Positions 18,898 through 26,806 of a stretch of 64,000 nucleotides of DNA are shown here, piece after piece. The notes below the pieces were generated by a model, which did no database searches, was not told the origin of the DNA, and worked only from the letters and a program-made list of their open reading frames with translations. This DNA is from Streptomyces lincolnensis. Lineage in GTDB: Bacteria > Actinomycetota > Actinomycetes > Streptomycetales > Streptomycetaceae. The position numbers were made by a program, and so were the translations under genes. Position 1 is the first letter of the stretch, and each line of letters opens with the position of its first letter. The stretch covers positions 6,758,001 to 6,822,000 of the forward strand of contig NZ_CP016438.1 in NCBI RefSeq assembly GCF_001685355.1, written 5' to 3'.

Positions 18898-20145
18898 ATG
18901 CGGAAGATACTCGTCGTCGGAGCCGGCCAGTCCGGACTCCAGCTCGCCCTCGGCCTCCAGTCGCACGGGTACGAGGTCACCCTGATGTCCAACCGGACAG
19001 CGGACGAGATCCGCTCCGGCCGGGTCATGTCGACGCAGTGCATGTTCCACACGGCCCTCCAGCACGAGCGCGATCTCCAGCTGAACTTCTGGGAGTCCCA
19101 GGCCCCGAAGATCGAAGGACTCGGTGTCTCGGTGGCGGCCCCCGGCTCCTGGGCGGAGGGCCCCGCAGCTCGCGCCATCGACTGGGTGGGCCGGCTCGAC
19201 GGCTACGCCCAGTCGGTCGACCAGCGGGTGAAGATGGCCGGCTGGATGGAGACCTTCGCCCAGCGCGGCGGCCAGCTGGTCATCCACGGCGCGGCGGTCG
19301 GCGACCTCGACTACTTCTCCCGCACCTACGACCTGGTGCTGGTGTCGGCGGGCAAGGGCGAGCTGGTGTCCATGTTCGCCCGCGACCCGCAGAGGTCGCC
19401 GTACGGCGAGCCGCAGCGCGCGCTGGCCGTCTCCTACGTCCATGGTCTGGGCCCGCGGCCCGAGCACCCCGACCACTACGCGGTCCGCTGCAACCTGGTC
19501 CCGGGCGTCGGCGAACTGTTCGTCATGCCGGCCCTCACCACCTCCGGCCGCGCCGACATCCTCTTCTGGGAGGGCATACCCGGCGGCCCGCTGGACGTCT
19601 TCAACGGCGTCAAGGAACCGGCGGAACACCTCTCCCTGACCCTGGAACTCATGGAGCGGTACGTCCCCTGGGAGCACGCGCGGGCCACGAAGGTCGAACT
19701 GACCGATGCCGGTGCCACGTTGGCCGGCCGCTACACACCCACGGTCCGCAACCCCGTCGGTCACCTCCCGGGCGGAGGGCTCGTCCTCGGCGTCGCGGAC
19801 GTCGTCGTCGCCAACGACCCGATCACCGGGCAGGGCTCCAACTCCGCGTCCAAGTGCGCCGCGTCCTACCTCGCCTCGATCCTGGAGCACGGCGAGAAGG
19901 AGTTCGACGAGGAGTGGATGCGGGGCACGTTCGAGCGCTACTGGGAGACCGCCCAGCACGTCACCAAGTGGACCAACGCGATGCTGGCCCCGCCGCCGGA
20001 GCACATCCTCAACCTGATCGGAGCGGCGGGGCAGCTGCCCCCGGTCGCCGACCGCTTCGCCAACGGCTTCGACGACCCGGCCGACTTCGAGAACTTCTTC
20101 TACGAGCCGGAGAAGACCGCGGCCTACCTCGCCTCCGTCTCCTAG
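18898..20145 (+). CDS. styrene/indole-monooxygenase-type flavoprotein (StyA family)
   Basis: FAD-dependent single-component oxygenase of 415 residues. It has the N-terminal dinucleotide fold VVGAGQSGLQLALGLQSHGY and the StyA/IMO-type features CMFHTALQHERDL, ANDPITGQGSNSASK and KWTNAMLAPP. StyA enzymes take reduced FAD from a reductase (StyB); none is encoded nearby, so a general host reductase would be needed. It sits 39 bp behind the conservon with its own ribosome site (TAGGAG) and is probably in the same transcript. Known conservons often end with a cytochrome P450; a flavin oxygenase may fill that place here. Substrate unknown. Confidence 0.82.
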   Translation: MRKILVVGAGQSGLQLALGLQSHGYEVTLMSNRTADEIRSGRVMSTQCMFHTALQHERDLQLNFWESQAPKIEGLGVSVAAPGSWAEGPAARAIDWVGRLDGYAQSVDQRVKMAGWMETFAQRGGQLVIHGAAVGDLDYFSRTYDLVLVSAGKGELVSMFARDPQRSPYGEPQRALAVSYVHGLGPRPEHPDHYAVRCNLVPGVGELFVMPALTTSGRADILFWEGIPGGPLDVFNGVKEPAEHLSLTLELMERYVPWEHARATKVELTDAGATLAGRYTPTVRNPVGHLPGGGLVLGVADVVVANDPITGQGSNSASKCAASYLASILEHGEKEFDEEWMRGTFERYWETAQHVTKWTNAMLAPPPEHILNLIGAAGQLPPVADRFANGFDDPADFENFFYEPEKTAAYLASVS

Positions 20146-21092
20146 GTCCTGTCCGTCTCCCAGGTCCTGTCCGGCACGTCCTGTCCGGCGGGTGCCCCCT
20201 GGTCCTTCGCGAGCAGTTCGTCCGTCGTGCTTCGGTCCGGGTAGCCGCCCTGGGCGCCCAGCCGGCCGCAGGAGTACGTCGCGGAGGCGACCGCCGCGCG
20301 CAAGGCCGTGACCGGGTCCGAGCCGGACAGGGTCCGCGCGATGTAGACACCGGCCAGGCAGTCACCGGCGCCGGTGGTGTCGACGATCGGCGCGCCGGGG
20401 AGCGGCGCGACGGCGGCCCGGGTGGCACCGCTCGCCAGCGCCGCGCCGTGTAAGCCACGGGTGCGGACGACGGACTTGAGACGGTGCCGGGCGGCGAAGG
20501 CGTCCACGTCGCCTATGGACAGGGTGGCCTGTTCGTTGAGGAAGACGACCTCCGCCTCGTACAGGGCCGGGGCGAGGGCGTCCACGCCGTGGTCCAGCGC
20601 GAGAGGTTCCAGGTCGACGGAGACCGGGACCCCGGCGGCCCGGGCCCGCTCCGCCAGCACCGCGGCGGCCTCCGGGTGCAGGCACGAGGTGTGGATCCAG
20701 TCCACCCCGTCGAGCCGGACGTCGAGCAGCCGCTCCGGCGGCGGGTACTGGGACACGGACGACGTGTAGACGAGACGTTTCTCCCCGTCGCCGGCGAGCG
20801 TGCACACGGAGACCGCGGTCATGCCGGGTGTCGTGGTGACGTGGGTGACGTCGACGCCCCGCGCCGCGAGGAAGTCGGTGGCGTAGGCGCCGAGGACGTC
20901 GTCCCCGACCTCGGCGAGGAGCGTGGTGGCGACGCCCTGCCGGGCACAGGCGACCGCCGAGTTCGCGGCCACGCCGCCGGCGCTCACCAGGTTCTCGAAC
21001 GCGTGCGTCTTCTCGTCCGCGCCGGGATGGCGGGGGACGCGCAGCGCCACGTCGAACGCGATGTCTCCGCAGAACAGGGCCGTCGCCGTCAT
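20142..21092 (-). CDS. PfkB-family sugar/nucleoside kinase
   Basis: Ribokinase-fold kinase of 316 residues. Visible signatures are GGVAANSAVACARQG near the start, the anion hole and catalytic base in VDTTGAGDCLAGVYIA, and NEQATL in the adenine region. Substrates of this family are sugars or nucleosides; the sequence does not say which. ATG at 21092 with GAGGGGATCC. Its TAG and that of the monooxygenase share the palindrome CTAG, so the two genes converge with a 4-bp overlap. Confidence 0.88.
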   Translation of the reverse strand: MTATALFCGDIAFDVALRVPRHPGADEKTHAFENLVSAGGVAANSAVACARQGVATTLLAEVGDDVLGAYATDFLAARGVDVTHVTTTPGMTAVSVCTLAGDGEKRLVYTSSVSQYPPPERLLDVRLDGVDWIHTSCLHPEAAAVLAERARAAGVPVSVDLEPLALDHGVDALAPALYEAEVVFLNEQATLSIGDVDAFAARHRLKSVVRTRGLHGAALASGATRAAVAPLPGAPIVDTTGAGDCLAGVYIARTLSGSDPVTALRAAVASATYSCGRLGAQGGYPDRSTTDELLAKDQGAPAGQDVPDRTWETDRT

Positions 21093-21128
21093 GGTGGATC
21101 CCCTCGTCGTGTCCCATGCCGGGACAGA

Positions 21129-22343
21129 TCAGCCGGAGCCTGCCGTACCTACCCGGCCCCGCCCCTCGACACGCTCCGTCGCGCTCTGCGCGGAGGTCGG
21201 GGCGAATCCCTCGTCCGATCCGTCCCGGGCCCCCTCGGGCAGCTCCGGCGGTGTGTAGCGCCGCAGGGGCTTGCCGTCGGGGTCCGGGCGGACGGCGCCG
21301 AGCACCGGGTTGGCCGCGATCGGGGAGACCTTGACCGTCGCCCCGGGGCGTGGGGCCTGCACCACCATTCCGTCGCCGAGGTAGAGCGCCACGTGGGTGG
21401 CCTCGGGGAAGTAGACGACCAGGTCACCGGGCCGCAGCTGCCCCAGGGGGATCCGTTCGAGCCGCGCCCACTGCTCCTGGCTGGTGCGGGGGACGGGGGT
21501 CCCGGCGTCCGCCCACGCCTCGGAGGTCAGCCCCGAGCAGTCGTACGCCGCCGGCCCCTCCGCGCCCCACAGGTACGGCTTCCCGAGCTGCCGTACCGCG
21601 TAGCGCACGGCCCGGGCGCCGCCCTTCGTCGGCTTCCGGGTGTCGCTGAGTGCGCCGGACGCCATGAAATTCTTCTGCGCCCTGTCGATCCCGCTCTTCT
21701 CCAACTCGGCCAGCGCGGCGAGCTGTTCGGCGCTGAGCGAGGCCAGGAGCCCTTCGACGTCCTGGAGTTTCCCGCGGACGCCGTCGCGGTCCTTCTTGTG
21801 GCGGGCGGCGAGGGTGAGTTGGGTGTCGAGGGCCTTGCGGGCGGCGCGGGTCAGGTGGGCGGTGCGTTCCTCGTCTCCGGTCAGGCGGCCCACCGTCTCG
21901 GCGCGTTCGCGGGCCAGCCTTCCGATGACGTGGCCCTGGTCGAGGGCGTGCTGGGGGTCGCGGGCCAGGAGGAGACGGACGTACGGGGAGAGGGCGGTGC
22001 TGCTCTGGTACTGCTGGCGGGCCAGTCGTCCGGCCGCGCCCCGGCTGTCGTGGAGGGAGAGGCGGGCGCGGGCGAGCTCCTGCTCCAGCCGGTCGGTCTC
22101 GGCGCGCTGTCTCCTGAGCCGCTCCTCGGTGGCGTTGTACGTCTCGGTGGCCTCCTCGGCCTCCCGGTACAGGCGCTGAAGATCCGTCAGCAGCTCGGCG
22201 ACGGACCGCTGCCCGGGGGCCGTGGGGTCGTCCGGTACGGCGGTCGCGGACGGTGGGGCGAGGACGAGGACGGTTCCGGCCGCCATGGCCGCCGTGGTCG
22301 CCACGGCCGTCGTACGCAGAAGCCGCAGAAGCCTTTCCGACAC
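21129..22343 (-). CDS. secreted NlpC/P60 peptidoglycan hydrolase
   Basis: Exported cell-wall endopeptidase of 404 residues. A signal peptide (AAMAAGTVLVLAPPSATA) is followed by about 190 residues of coiled coil, then the NlpC/P60 domain with catalytic Cys in AAYDCSGLTSEAW and His in EATHVALYLGDG. A Gly/Asp/Glu-rich tail of about 70 residues closes it. GTG at 22343 with GGAGG is chosen over an upstream start because it gives a clean signal peptide. The coiled coil is typical of RipA-like enzymes, which it may hold inactive. Confidence 0.92.
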   Translation of the reverse strand: MSERLLRLLRTTAVATTAAMAAGTVLVLAPPSATAVPDDPTAPGQRSVAELLTDLQRLYREAEEATETYNATEERLRRQRAETDRLEQELARARLSLHDSRGAAGRLARQQYQSSTALSPYVRLLLARDPQHALDQGHVIGRLARERAETVGRLTGDEERTAHLTRAARKALDTQLTLAARHKKDRDGVRGKLQDVEGLLASLSAEQLAALAELEKSGIDRAQKNFMASGALSDTRKPTKGGARAVRYAVRQLGKPYLWGAEGPAAYDCSGLTSEAWADAGTPVPRTSQEQWARLERIPLGQLRPGDLVVYFPEATHVALYLGDGMVVQAPRPGATVKVSPIAANPVLGAVRPDPDGKPLRRYTPPELPEGARDGSDEGFAPTSAQSATERVEGRGRVGTAGSG

Positions 22344-22446
22344 GTCATCACCTCCGGTGCGGAGCAGCACTTCCGCTCCGCACCGTGAGCATCAGGCGGG
22401 CGCGCGTGGTGCGCGCGCCGGGTGTGCGCGGTTCGGCGCAACCGCG

Positions 22447-22827
22447 TCACCCGTGCGCGTCATCCGGCTTGCCGCCCGGCGTGGCGTCGGGACCGGGCTC
22501 CGGGGTGGACTCCGGCCCGGGCTCCGGCTCGGGCTCCGGCCTGGTCTCCGGTTTGGACCAGGGCCACTTGAGCCTGGTGTCCGTCCTGCCCTGGGGGTCG
22601 TACTCGTACTTCCAGCCCTGCTGGATCCCGAGCCGCTTGCTGTGGGCGCGGGGCACACGGCGGTAGACCAGGACGGTGGGCGGGCCGCCGGCCGCGTCCG
22701 GGACCGGGATGCGGTAGATCTTCGGCGGGTGTCCGGTGGGGCCCACCAGGACGGGCAGCACGCGGCCGTCCATGGGGCCGCCCTCGAACGGGGTGTGTTC
22801 GCTCTTCACGGCACCAGTGTCAGCCAT
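22447..22827 (-). CDS. hypothetical protein with acidic Pro-rich tail
   Basis: Protein of 126 residues, family not recognised. Residues 1-85 look folded (FEGGPMDGRVLPVLVG, PTVLVYRRVPRAHSKRLG, GWKYEYDPQG); the rest is a run of Pro-Glu and Pro-Gly repeats. Its ATG lies 8 bp inside the end of the TetR gene, so it is translationally coupled to that regulator and may be its target or partner. Confidence 0.7.
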   Translation of the reverse strand: MADTGAVKSEHTPFEGGPMDGRVLPVLVGPTGHPPKIYRIPVPDAAGGPPTVLVYRRVPRAHSKRLGIQQGWKYEYDPQGRTDTRLKWPWSKPETRPEPEPEPGPESTPEPGPDATPGGKPDDAHG

Positions 22828-23467
22828 CCACGACGAGCGTCTCGACCAGTGCCGCGGTCTGCGCGTCCCGCCGCGCCGTCACCGACAGCACCGCCACGAA
22901 CTGGTCCACGAGCCAGTCCCGCAGCTCGTCCGCGGGCGGCTGCTTGTCCTCGTCCAGCCAGATCAGGGAGGCCGCCTCGACGGCCGTGATCCACATGCGG
23001 ACGGTCATCCGCAGCCGGGGGCCGGGCTCCGTGACGCCCAGATGGCTGAGGATGTGCACGGCGGCGGCCCGTCGTACGCCGTCCACGGTGGCCGTCGTAC
23101 GGGAGGTCTCCACGACGCTGCCGCCCTGGAGCAGGGCGCTGAACCCGGCGTCGTGCTCGTCCACGAAGGTGAGGTAGCGGTCCAGGGCACGGGCCAGCCG
23201 GCTCAGGAGCGGGCCCTCGCGGGGCTCGTCGAAGCACTGCTCCAGTTCCTCGGCGGCGGAACGCAGGGCGGCCTCGTACAACTGCTGCTTGCCGCCCGGG
23301 AAGTACCGGTACACCAGCGGCCGTGAGACTCCGGCCGCCTCCGCCACGTCGTCCAGGGAGACCTCCTCGGGCACGCGGTGCGCGAAGAGGGTCAGGGCGG
23401 CGTCGAGAAGCTGACTTCGCCGCTCCTCGACGCTGAGGCGGCGGTAGGCGGGAGCGGCTGGGGTCAT
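22820..23467 (-). CDS. TetR-family transcriptional regulator
   Basis: Repressor of 215 residues: helix-turn-helix VSLDDVAEAAGVSRPLVYRY followed by FPGGKQQLYEAAL, then an all-helical ligand domain. The ATG at 23467 follows the usual short N-terminus; an upstream in-frame start would read into the intergenic repeat. The di-iron oxygenase gene lies just upstream on the same strand and is a plausible target. Confidence 0.9.
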   Translation of the reverse strand: MTPAAPAYRRLSVEERRSQLLDAALTLFAHRVPEEVSLDDVAEAAGVSRPLVYRYFPGGKQQLYEAALRSAAEELEQCFDEPREGPLLSRLARALDRYLTFVDEHDAGFSALLQGGSVVETSRTTATVDGVRRAAAVHILSHLGVTEPGPRLRMTVRMWITAVEAASLIWLDEDKQPPADELRDWLVDQFVAVLSVTARRDAQTAALVETLVVDG

Positions 23468-23502
23468 GCCTCGAAGGGTAGTCGGCCGTCCTCGGGTCCG
23501 TT

Positions 23503-23556
23503 GTGGCTGGTCGCGCCCACGCGGCGAGCCGCACATCGACACAGCCCCGCGCCCCT
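23503..23556 (-). repeat. inverted long variant of the GGGGCGCGGGG repeat
   Basis: On the minus strand it reads AGGGGCGCGGGG, then a small hairpin region, then GCGCGACCAGCCAC. It is the longer form of the repeat at 6717, 6839 and 23598 and lies head-to-head with the copy at 23598. Confidence 0.65.
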
Positions 23557-23597
23557 AGGTGGGTACGGCAGGGCATGCGTCGACTGCACCCACCTTC

Positions 23598-23625
23598 AGG
23601 GGCGCGGGGAACTGCGCGACCAGCC
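23598..23625 (+). repeat. Streptomyces intergenic repeat GGGGCGCGGGGAACTG, copy 3
   Basis: Same 28 bp as the copies at 6717 and 6839. Together with the inverted variant 42 bp to the left it can form a long imperfect hairpin between the di-iron oxygenase gene and the TetR gene. Confidence 0.8.
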
Positions 23626-23647
23626 CCCACCGGCCCGCGGACAACCA

Positions 23648-24586
23648 TCAGGCCAGTAGTCCCGAAGCCCTCCACAGCCGTCGTCCGACACCTCGCAGGA
23701 CCCCGATGTCGTCCAGGAAGTCCGTCAGCTTCTTCGACCCCGTCTGCATGACCTCCCGCCGGTGCCCGCTCGCCTTCACCTGGGCCAGGGCCTCGCGCTT
23801 GTCGAGGCCCACGTTCGTGTAGACGTCGGGGTTCACGAAGGCGACCGAGAAGACGCGGGCGAACTCACCCGACGTGACCCGGGTGAACTCCTGGGACCAC
23901 TTCGGGGCGGTCACCATCTGGCGGCGCAGCTCCTCGCGGGCGTACCGGACGTGCCGGGCCTCCTCCACCACGTGGATGCGGGTCACACCGCGGATCAGCG
24001 TCTGGACCCGCTCGTCCGGGAAGGTCAGCCGCTGCATCCAGTCGAGGACCTCCTCGCCGAGCAGCGTGGCGGTGAAGGAGCCCGGGGTGGTGGAGATGGT
24101 CTTGAAGAGGCGGCCGAGGTGCTGGTGGGCCTTGCTCACCGGGTACCAGGGGGTGCCGCCCTGGGAGATCAGCCGGGCGAACATCTTCGAGTGCCGGCAC
24201 TCGTCCTCGATCTCGGTGAGCGCGTACCGCACGTGCGCGCTCGTCGCCGCCTTGTCGTAGATGTGCCGGACGAGCAGCTGCATCAGGATGATCTCGAACC
24301 AGATGCCGAGCGAGGCCAGCGCGGCGGCCTCGTGCTGCGACAGCAGGATCCGCTGCTCCTCGCTCATCCGCTTCCACAGCGGGGTGTCGTACAGCGACAC
24401 CAGCTCCGGCGGCCAGAACCACTTGCCCTCCTCGAAGGGCGCCTCCCAGTCCAGCTCCTTGTCCGGGTCGAAGGAGTGCTTGGCGGAAGAGGCGAGCAGC
24501 CGCTCGGCCACCTGCTCGCGGTCCTTGAGCAGCCCCAACGCATCTCGCAGCCCGTCGAGCGCGTCGGCTTCCGTCAGGGTCGTCAT
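23648..24586 (-). CDS. AurF-like di-iron oxygenase
   Basis: Helical non-haem di-iron protein of 312 residues. Metal ligands are visible as EIEDECRHSKMF (ExxH), LLGEEVLDW and VVEEARHVRYA (ExxxxH-like), the pattern of the AurF p-aminobenzoate N-oxygenase family. Members oxidise amines or other small substrates in secondary metabolism; no such cluster is next to it. ATG at 24586 with GAGGTGA. Confidence 0.85.
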   Translation of the reverse strand: MTTLTEADALDGLRDALGLLKDREQVAERLLASSAKHSFDPDKELDWEAPFEEGKWFWPPELVSLYDTPLWKRMSEEQRILLSQHEAAALASLGIWFEIILMQLLVRHIYDKAATSAHVRYALTEIEDECRHSKMFARLISQGGTPWYPVSKAHQHLGRLFKTISTTPGSFTATLLGEEVLDWMQRLTFPDERVQTLIRGVTRIHVVEEARHVRYAREELRRQMVTAPKWSQEFTRVTSGEFARVFSVAFVNPDVYTNVGLDKREALAQVKASGHRREVMQTGSKKLTDFLDDIGVLRGVGRRLWRASGLLA

Positions 24587-24705
24587 GCCTGATTCACCTC
24601 GTTACCGGGGGTCACATCGTCCGCGTCTTATGAGACTGCCTGTCAGCAAGCCCGTCAATCCCTCTGGCGCGACTTGTTGACGAAAGATCTACGAACGATC
24701 GACCC

Positions 24706-25212
24706 TCAGGTCGAGCACCCCAGTTCCTCCGGGATCTCGCCCGTCACCGGCTCCTGGGTGTCCGGGGGGAACGACGTCCGCAGGGTGAAGGCGTGCGGTG
24801 TCGGGCCGTTGGTGCGGAGGTGGAGGAGGCGGGACTCGGCCTCGGCGACTGTGGGGCGGTGGCCGGTGGGGACCCACCACAGGGCGGTCATGGCCTCCTG
24901 GACGCGCTCGAACCACTCGCGGCGGCGGGCGAGCATCTCGCGGTGCTGTCCCTGGTACATGAACGCGGTCAGGGCGTTCGTGTCCCGCCACACGGTCAGG
25001 TTGATGATCAGCCAGTCGTCACCGAAGACCTTGATGTCCGTCGCGTCGCCCCCATCCGACTGGAGCCGCCACACATAGCCGTCCGCCTCCTCCGCGGAGG
25101 CGTTGACCGGGTCGAGCGCGTCGACGAAGTCCTTCAACTCGGGGGAGTCCAGCGGAAACCTGAGTCGGGAGATGTTCACCTGGGCGAGTTCGTAAGCGGT
25201 GGCGGAAGTCAT
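24706..25212 (-). CDS. DUF3291-family protein
   Basis: Protein of 168 residues of the monooxygenase-like ferredoxin-fold family DUF3291: YELAQVNISRLRFPLDSPEL, DFVDALDPVNASAEEADGYV, LTVWRDTNALTAFMYQG and WFERVQEAMTALWWVPTGHR. No function is proven for the family. The ATG at 25212 gives the usual N-terminus; one 11 codons upstream is possible. Confidence 0.8.
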   Translation of the reverse strand: MTSATAYELAQVNISRLRFPLDSPELKDFVDALDPVNASAEEADGYVWRLQSDGGDATDIKVFGDDWLIINLTVWRDTNALTAFMYQGQHREMLARRREWFERVQEAMTALWWVPTGHRPTVAEAESRLLHLRTNGPTPHAFTLRTSFPPDTQEPVTGEIPEELGCST

Positions 25213-25256
25213 GTACCGAACGTTAGGTCGGGCGTTCGGGGCCATCAACCCCCGTC

Positions 25257-26720
25257 TCACTTCCTGGAGTTGACCACCGCCTCCATCACCGCCCGGGCGA
25301 TCGGCGCGGCCACCCCGCCACCGGTGATGTCCTGCCGGAACGCCGAGGCGTCCTCCACGACCACCGCCACCGCGACCTTCGGCTCCAGGTCCTTCTCGCC
25401 CTGCGCCCAGGACACGAACCAGGCGTACGGCGTCCCGGAGTTGAGGATGCCGTGCTGGGCGGTGCCGGTCTTGCCGCCGACGGTGGCGCCGGGGATGGCA
25501 GCGTTGCCGCCGGTGCCCTCGCGCACCACGTCCGTCATCAGTTCCTTGAGGCGTACGGCGGTCGCCGGGTGCATCGCCTGCCGTACCGGACGCGACCCGG
25601 CCGTCGCCACCGTGGCACCGCCCGCCCGGGTCGTCCGCTCCACCAGATACGGCTCCCGCACCTGCCCGCCGCCCGCGACGGCCGCCGCGACCATCGCCAT
25701 CTGCAACGGCGTGGCCCGCGTGTTGTACTGGCCGATCGACGACAGTGCCAGCTGCGCCTTGTCCATCGTCGTGTCGAAGGTGCTCCGCGCCACCGAGAAC
25801 GGGATCCGCAGGGCCGGGTCGTTGAAGCCGAAGGCCCGCGCGGTGGCCGCCATGTCCGTGACGCCCACGTCCACCCCGAGCTTCGCGAACACCGTGTTGC
25901 AGGACCACTTGAAGGCCTCCCGCAGCGAGAGGTCCGCGCAGCCGTCCGACTCGTTCGTCAGCGTGGTCGTCGTCCCGGGCAGCCGGTAGGGCGCGGGGGA
26001 GTCGGTCGGCTCGTCGAGGTCCGTGATCACCCCGGCGTCCAGCGCCGCCGCCGCGGTGACCACCTTGAAGGTCGAACCCGGCGGATACGTCTGCCGTACC
26101 GCCCGGTTGAGCATCGGCCTGTCCGCGTCGCCGTTCAGCCGGGCCCAGGACCGGGCCACCGACCTGTCGTTCCCGGACAGCACCGCCGGGTCGTACGACG
26201 GGGCCGACACCAGCGCCAGGATCCGCCCGGTCGACGGCTCGATCGCGGCCACCGCGCCCTTGCGCCCGCCCAGTCCCCGGTACGCCGCCCGCTGCGCGGC
26301 CGGGTCGAGGGTGGTCACGACGTCTCCGCCCGGATTCCGGGACCGGGTGAAGTCGTTCCACAGCGGGAGGGGCGACAGCATCGGGTCGGCGCCGGACAGC
26401 ACGCCGTCCTCCGCGTGTTCCAGGAGGGTCGTGCCGTACTCCTGCGAGGCGAAACCGGTGACCGGCGCGTACAACGGCCCGTCCGCGTACGTCCGTTCGT
26501 AGCGCAGCTGCTCACGCGTGTCCCGGGAGCCGGTCACCGGCCTGCCCTCGACCAGGATGTCGCCGCGCGGCTGCCCGTAACGGGCGATGGTGGCACGGCG
26601 GTTGGCCGGACTGTCGTCGTAGGTGCGGGACTGGACAACCTGGAGACGGGTGGCGTTGACCAGGAGCGCCGCGAGGAGCAGCGCGCAGAAGACGGCGGCG
26701 TGGCGGATGTACCGCGTCAT
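25257..26720 (-). CDS. class B penicillin-binding protein (PbpA-like transpeptidase)
   Basis: Peptidoglycan transpeptidase of 487 residues anchored by one N-terminal helix. The catalytic motifs are PPGSTFKVV (SxxK), WSCN (SxN) and GGKTGTAQ (KTG). The non-catalytic N-terminal part is short, as in actinobacterial PbpA. It lies just downstream of the SEDS glycosyltransferase gene on the same strand, the normal pairing of a polymerase with its crosslinking partner. Confidence 0.95.
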   Translation of the reverse strand: MTRYIRHAAVFCALLLAALLVNATRLQVVQSRTYDDSPANRRATIARYGQPRGDILVEGRPVTGSRDTREQLRYERTYADGPLYAPVTGFASQEYGTTLLEHAEDGVLSGADPMLSPLPLWNDFTRSRNPGGDVVTTLDPAAQRAAYRGLGGRKGAVAAIEPSTGRILALVSAPSYDPAVLSGNDRSVARSWARLNGDADRPMLNRAVRQTYPPGSTFKVVTAAAALDAGVITDLDEPTDSPAPYRLPGTTTTLTNESDGCADLSLREAFKWSCNTVFAKLGVDVGVTDMAATARAFGFNDPALRIPFSVARSTFDTTMDKAQLALSSIGQYNTRATPLQMAMVAAAVAGGGQVREPYLVERTTRAGGATVATAGSRPVRQAMHPATAVRLKELMTDVVREGTGGNAAIPGATVGGKTGTAQHGILNSGTPYAWFVSWAQGEKDLEPKVAVAVVVEDASAFRQDITGGGVAAPIARAVMEAVVNSRK

Positions 26721-26728
26721 CGGCGGGC

Positions 26729-26806
26729 CGCCTCTCCGTCGTACAGCGACATCGGGGGAGCCGCATCTCCGTCGTACCGCCTCACGGGATCGCCTCCCCG
26801 TCGTAC
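26729..26806. repeat. three short direct repeats CGCCTCTCCGTCGTAC
   Basis: Near-identical 16-bp copies at 26729, 26762 and 26791 fill the gap between the PBP and RodA genes; the last one overlaps the final codons of rodA (QYDGEAIP). On the minus strand each encodes a YDGEA-like peptide, as if the end of rodA had been copied in tandem. Confidence 0.7.

Noticed and set aside
22344..22446. Cyclic-di-AMP riboswitch before the NlpC/P60 gene, as seen for some Streptomyces cell-wall hydrolases
   Set aside because: The gap is only about 100 bp and shows none of the long conserved ydaO-type structure.
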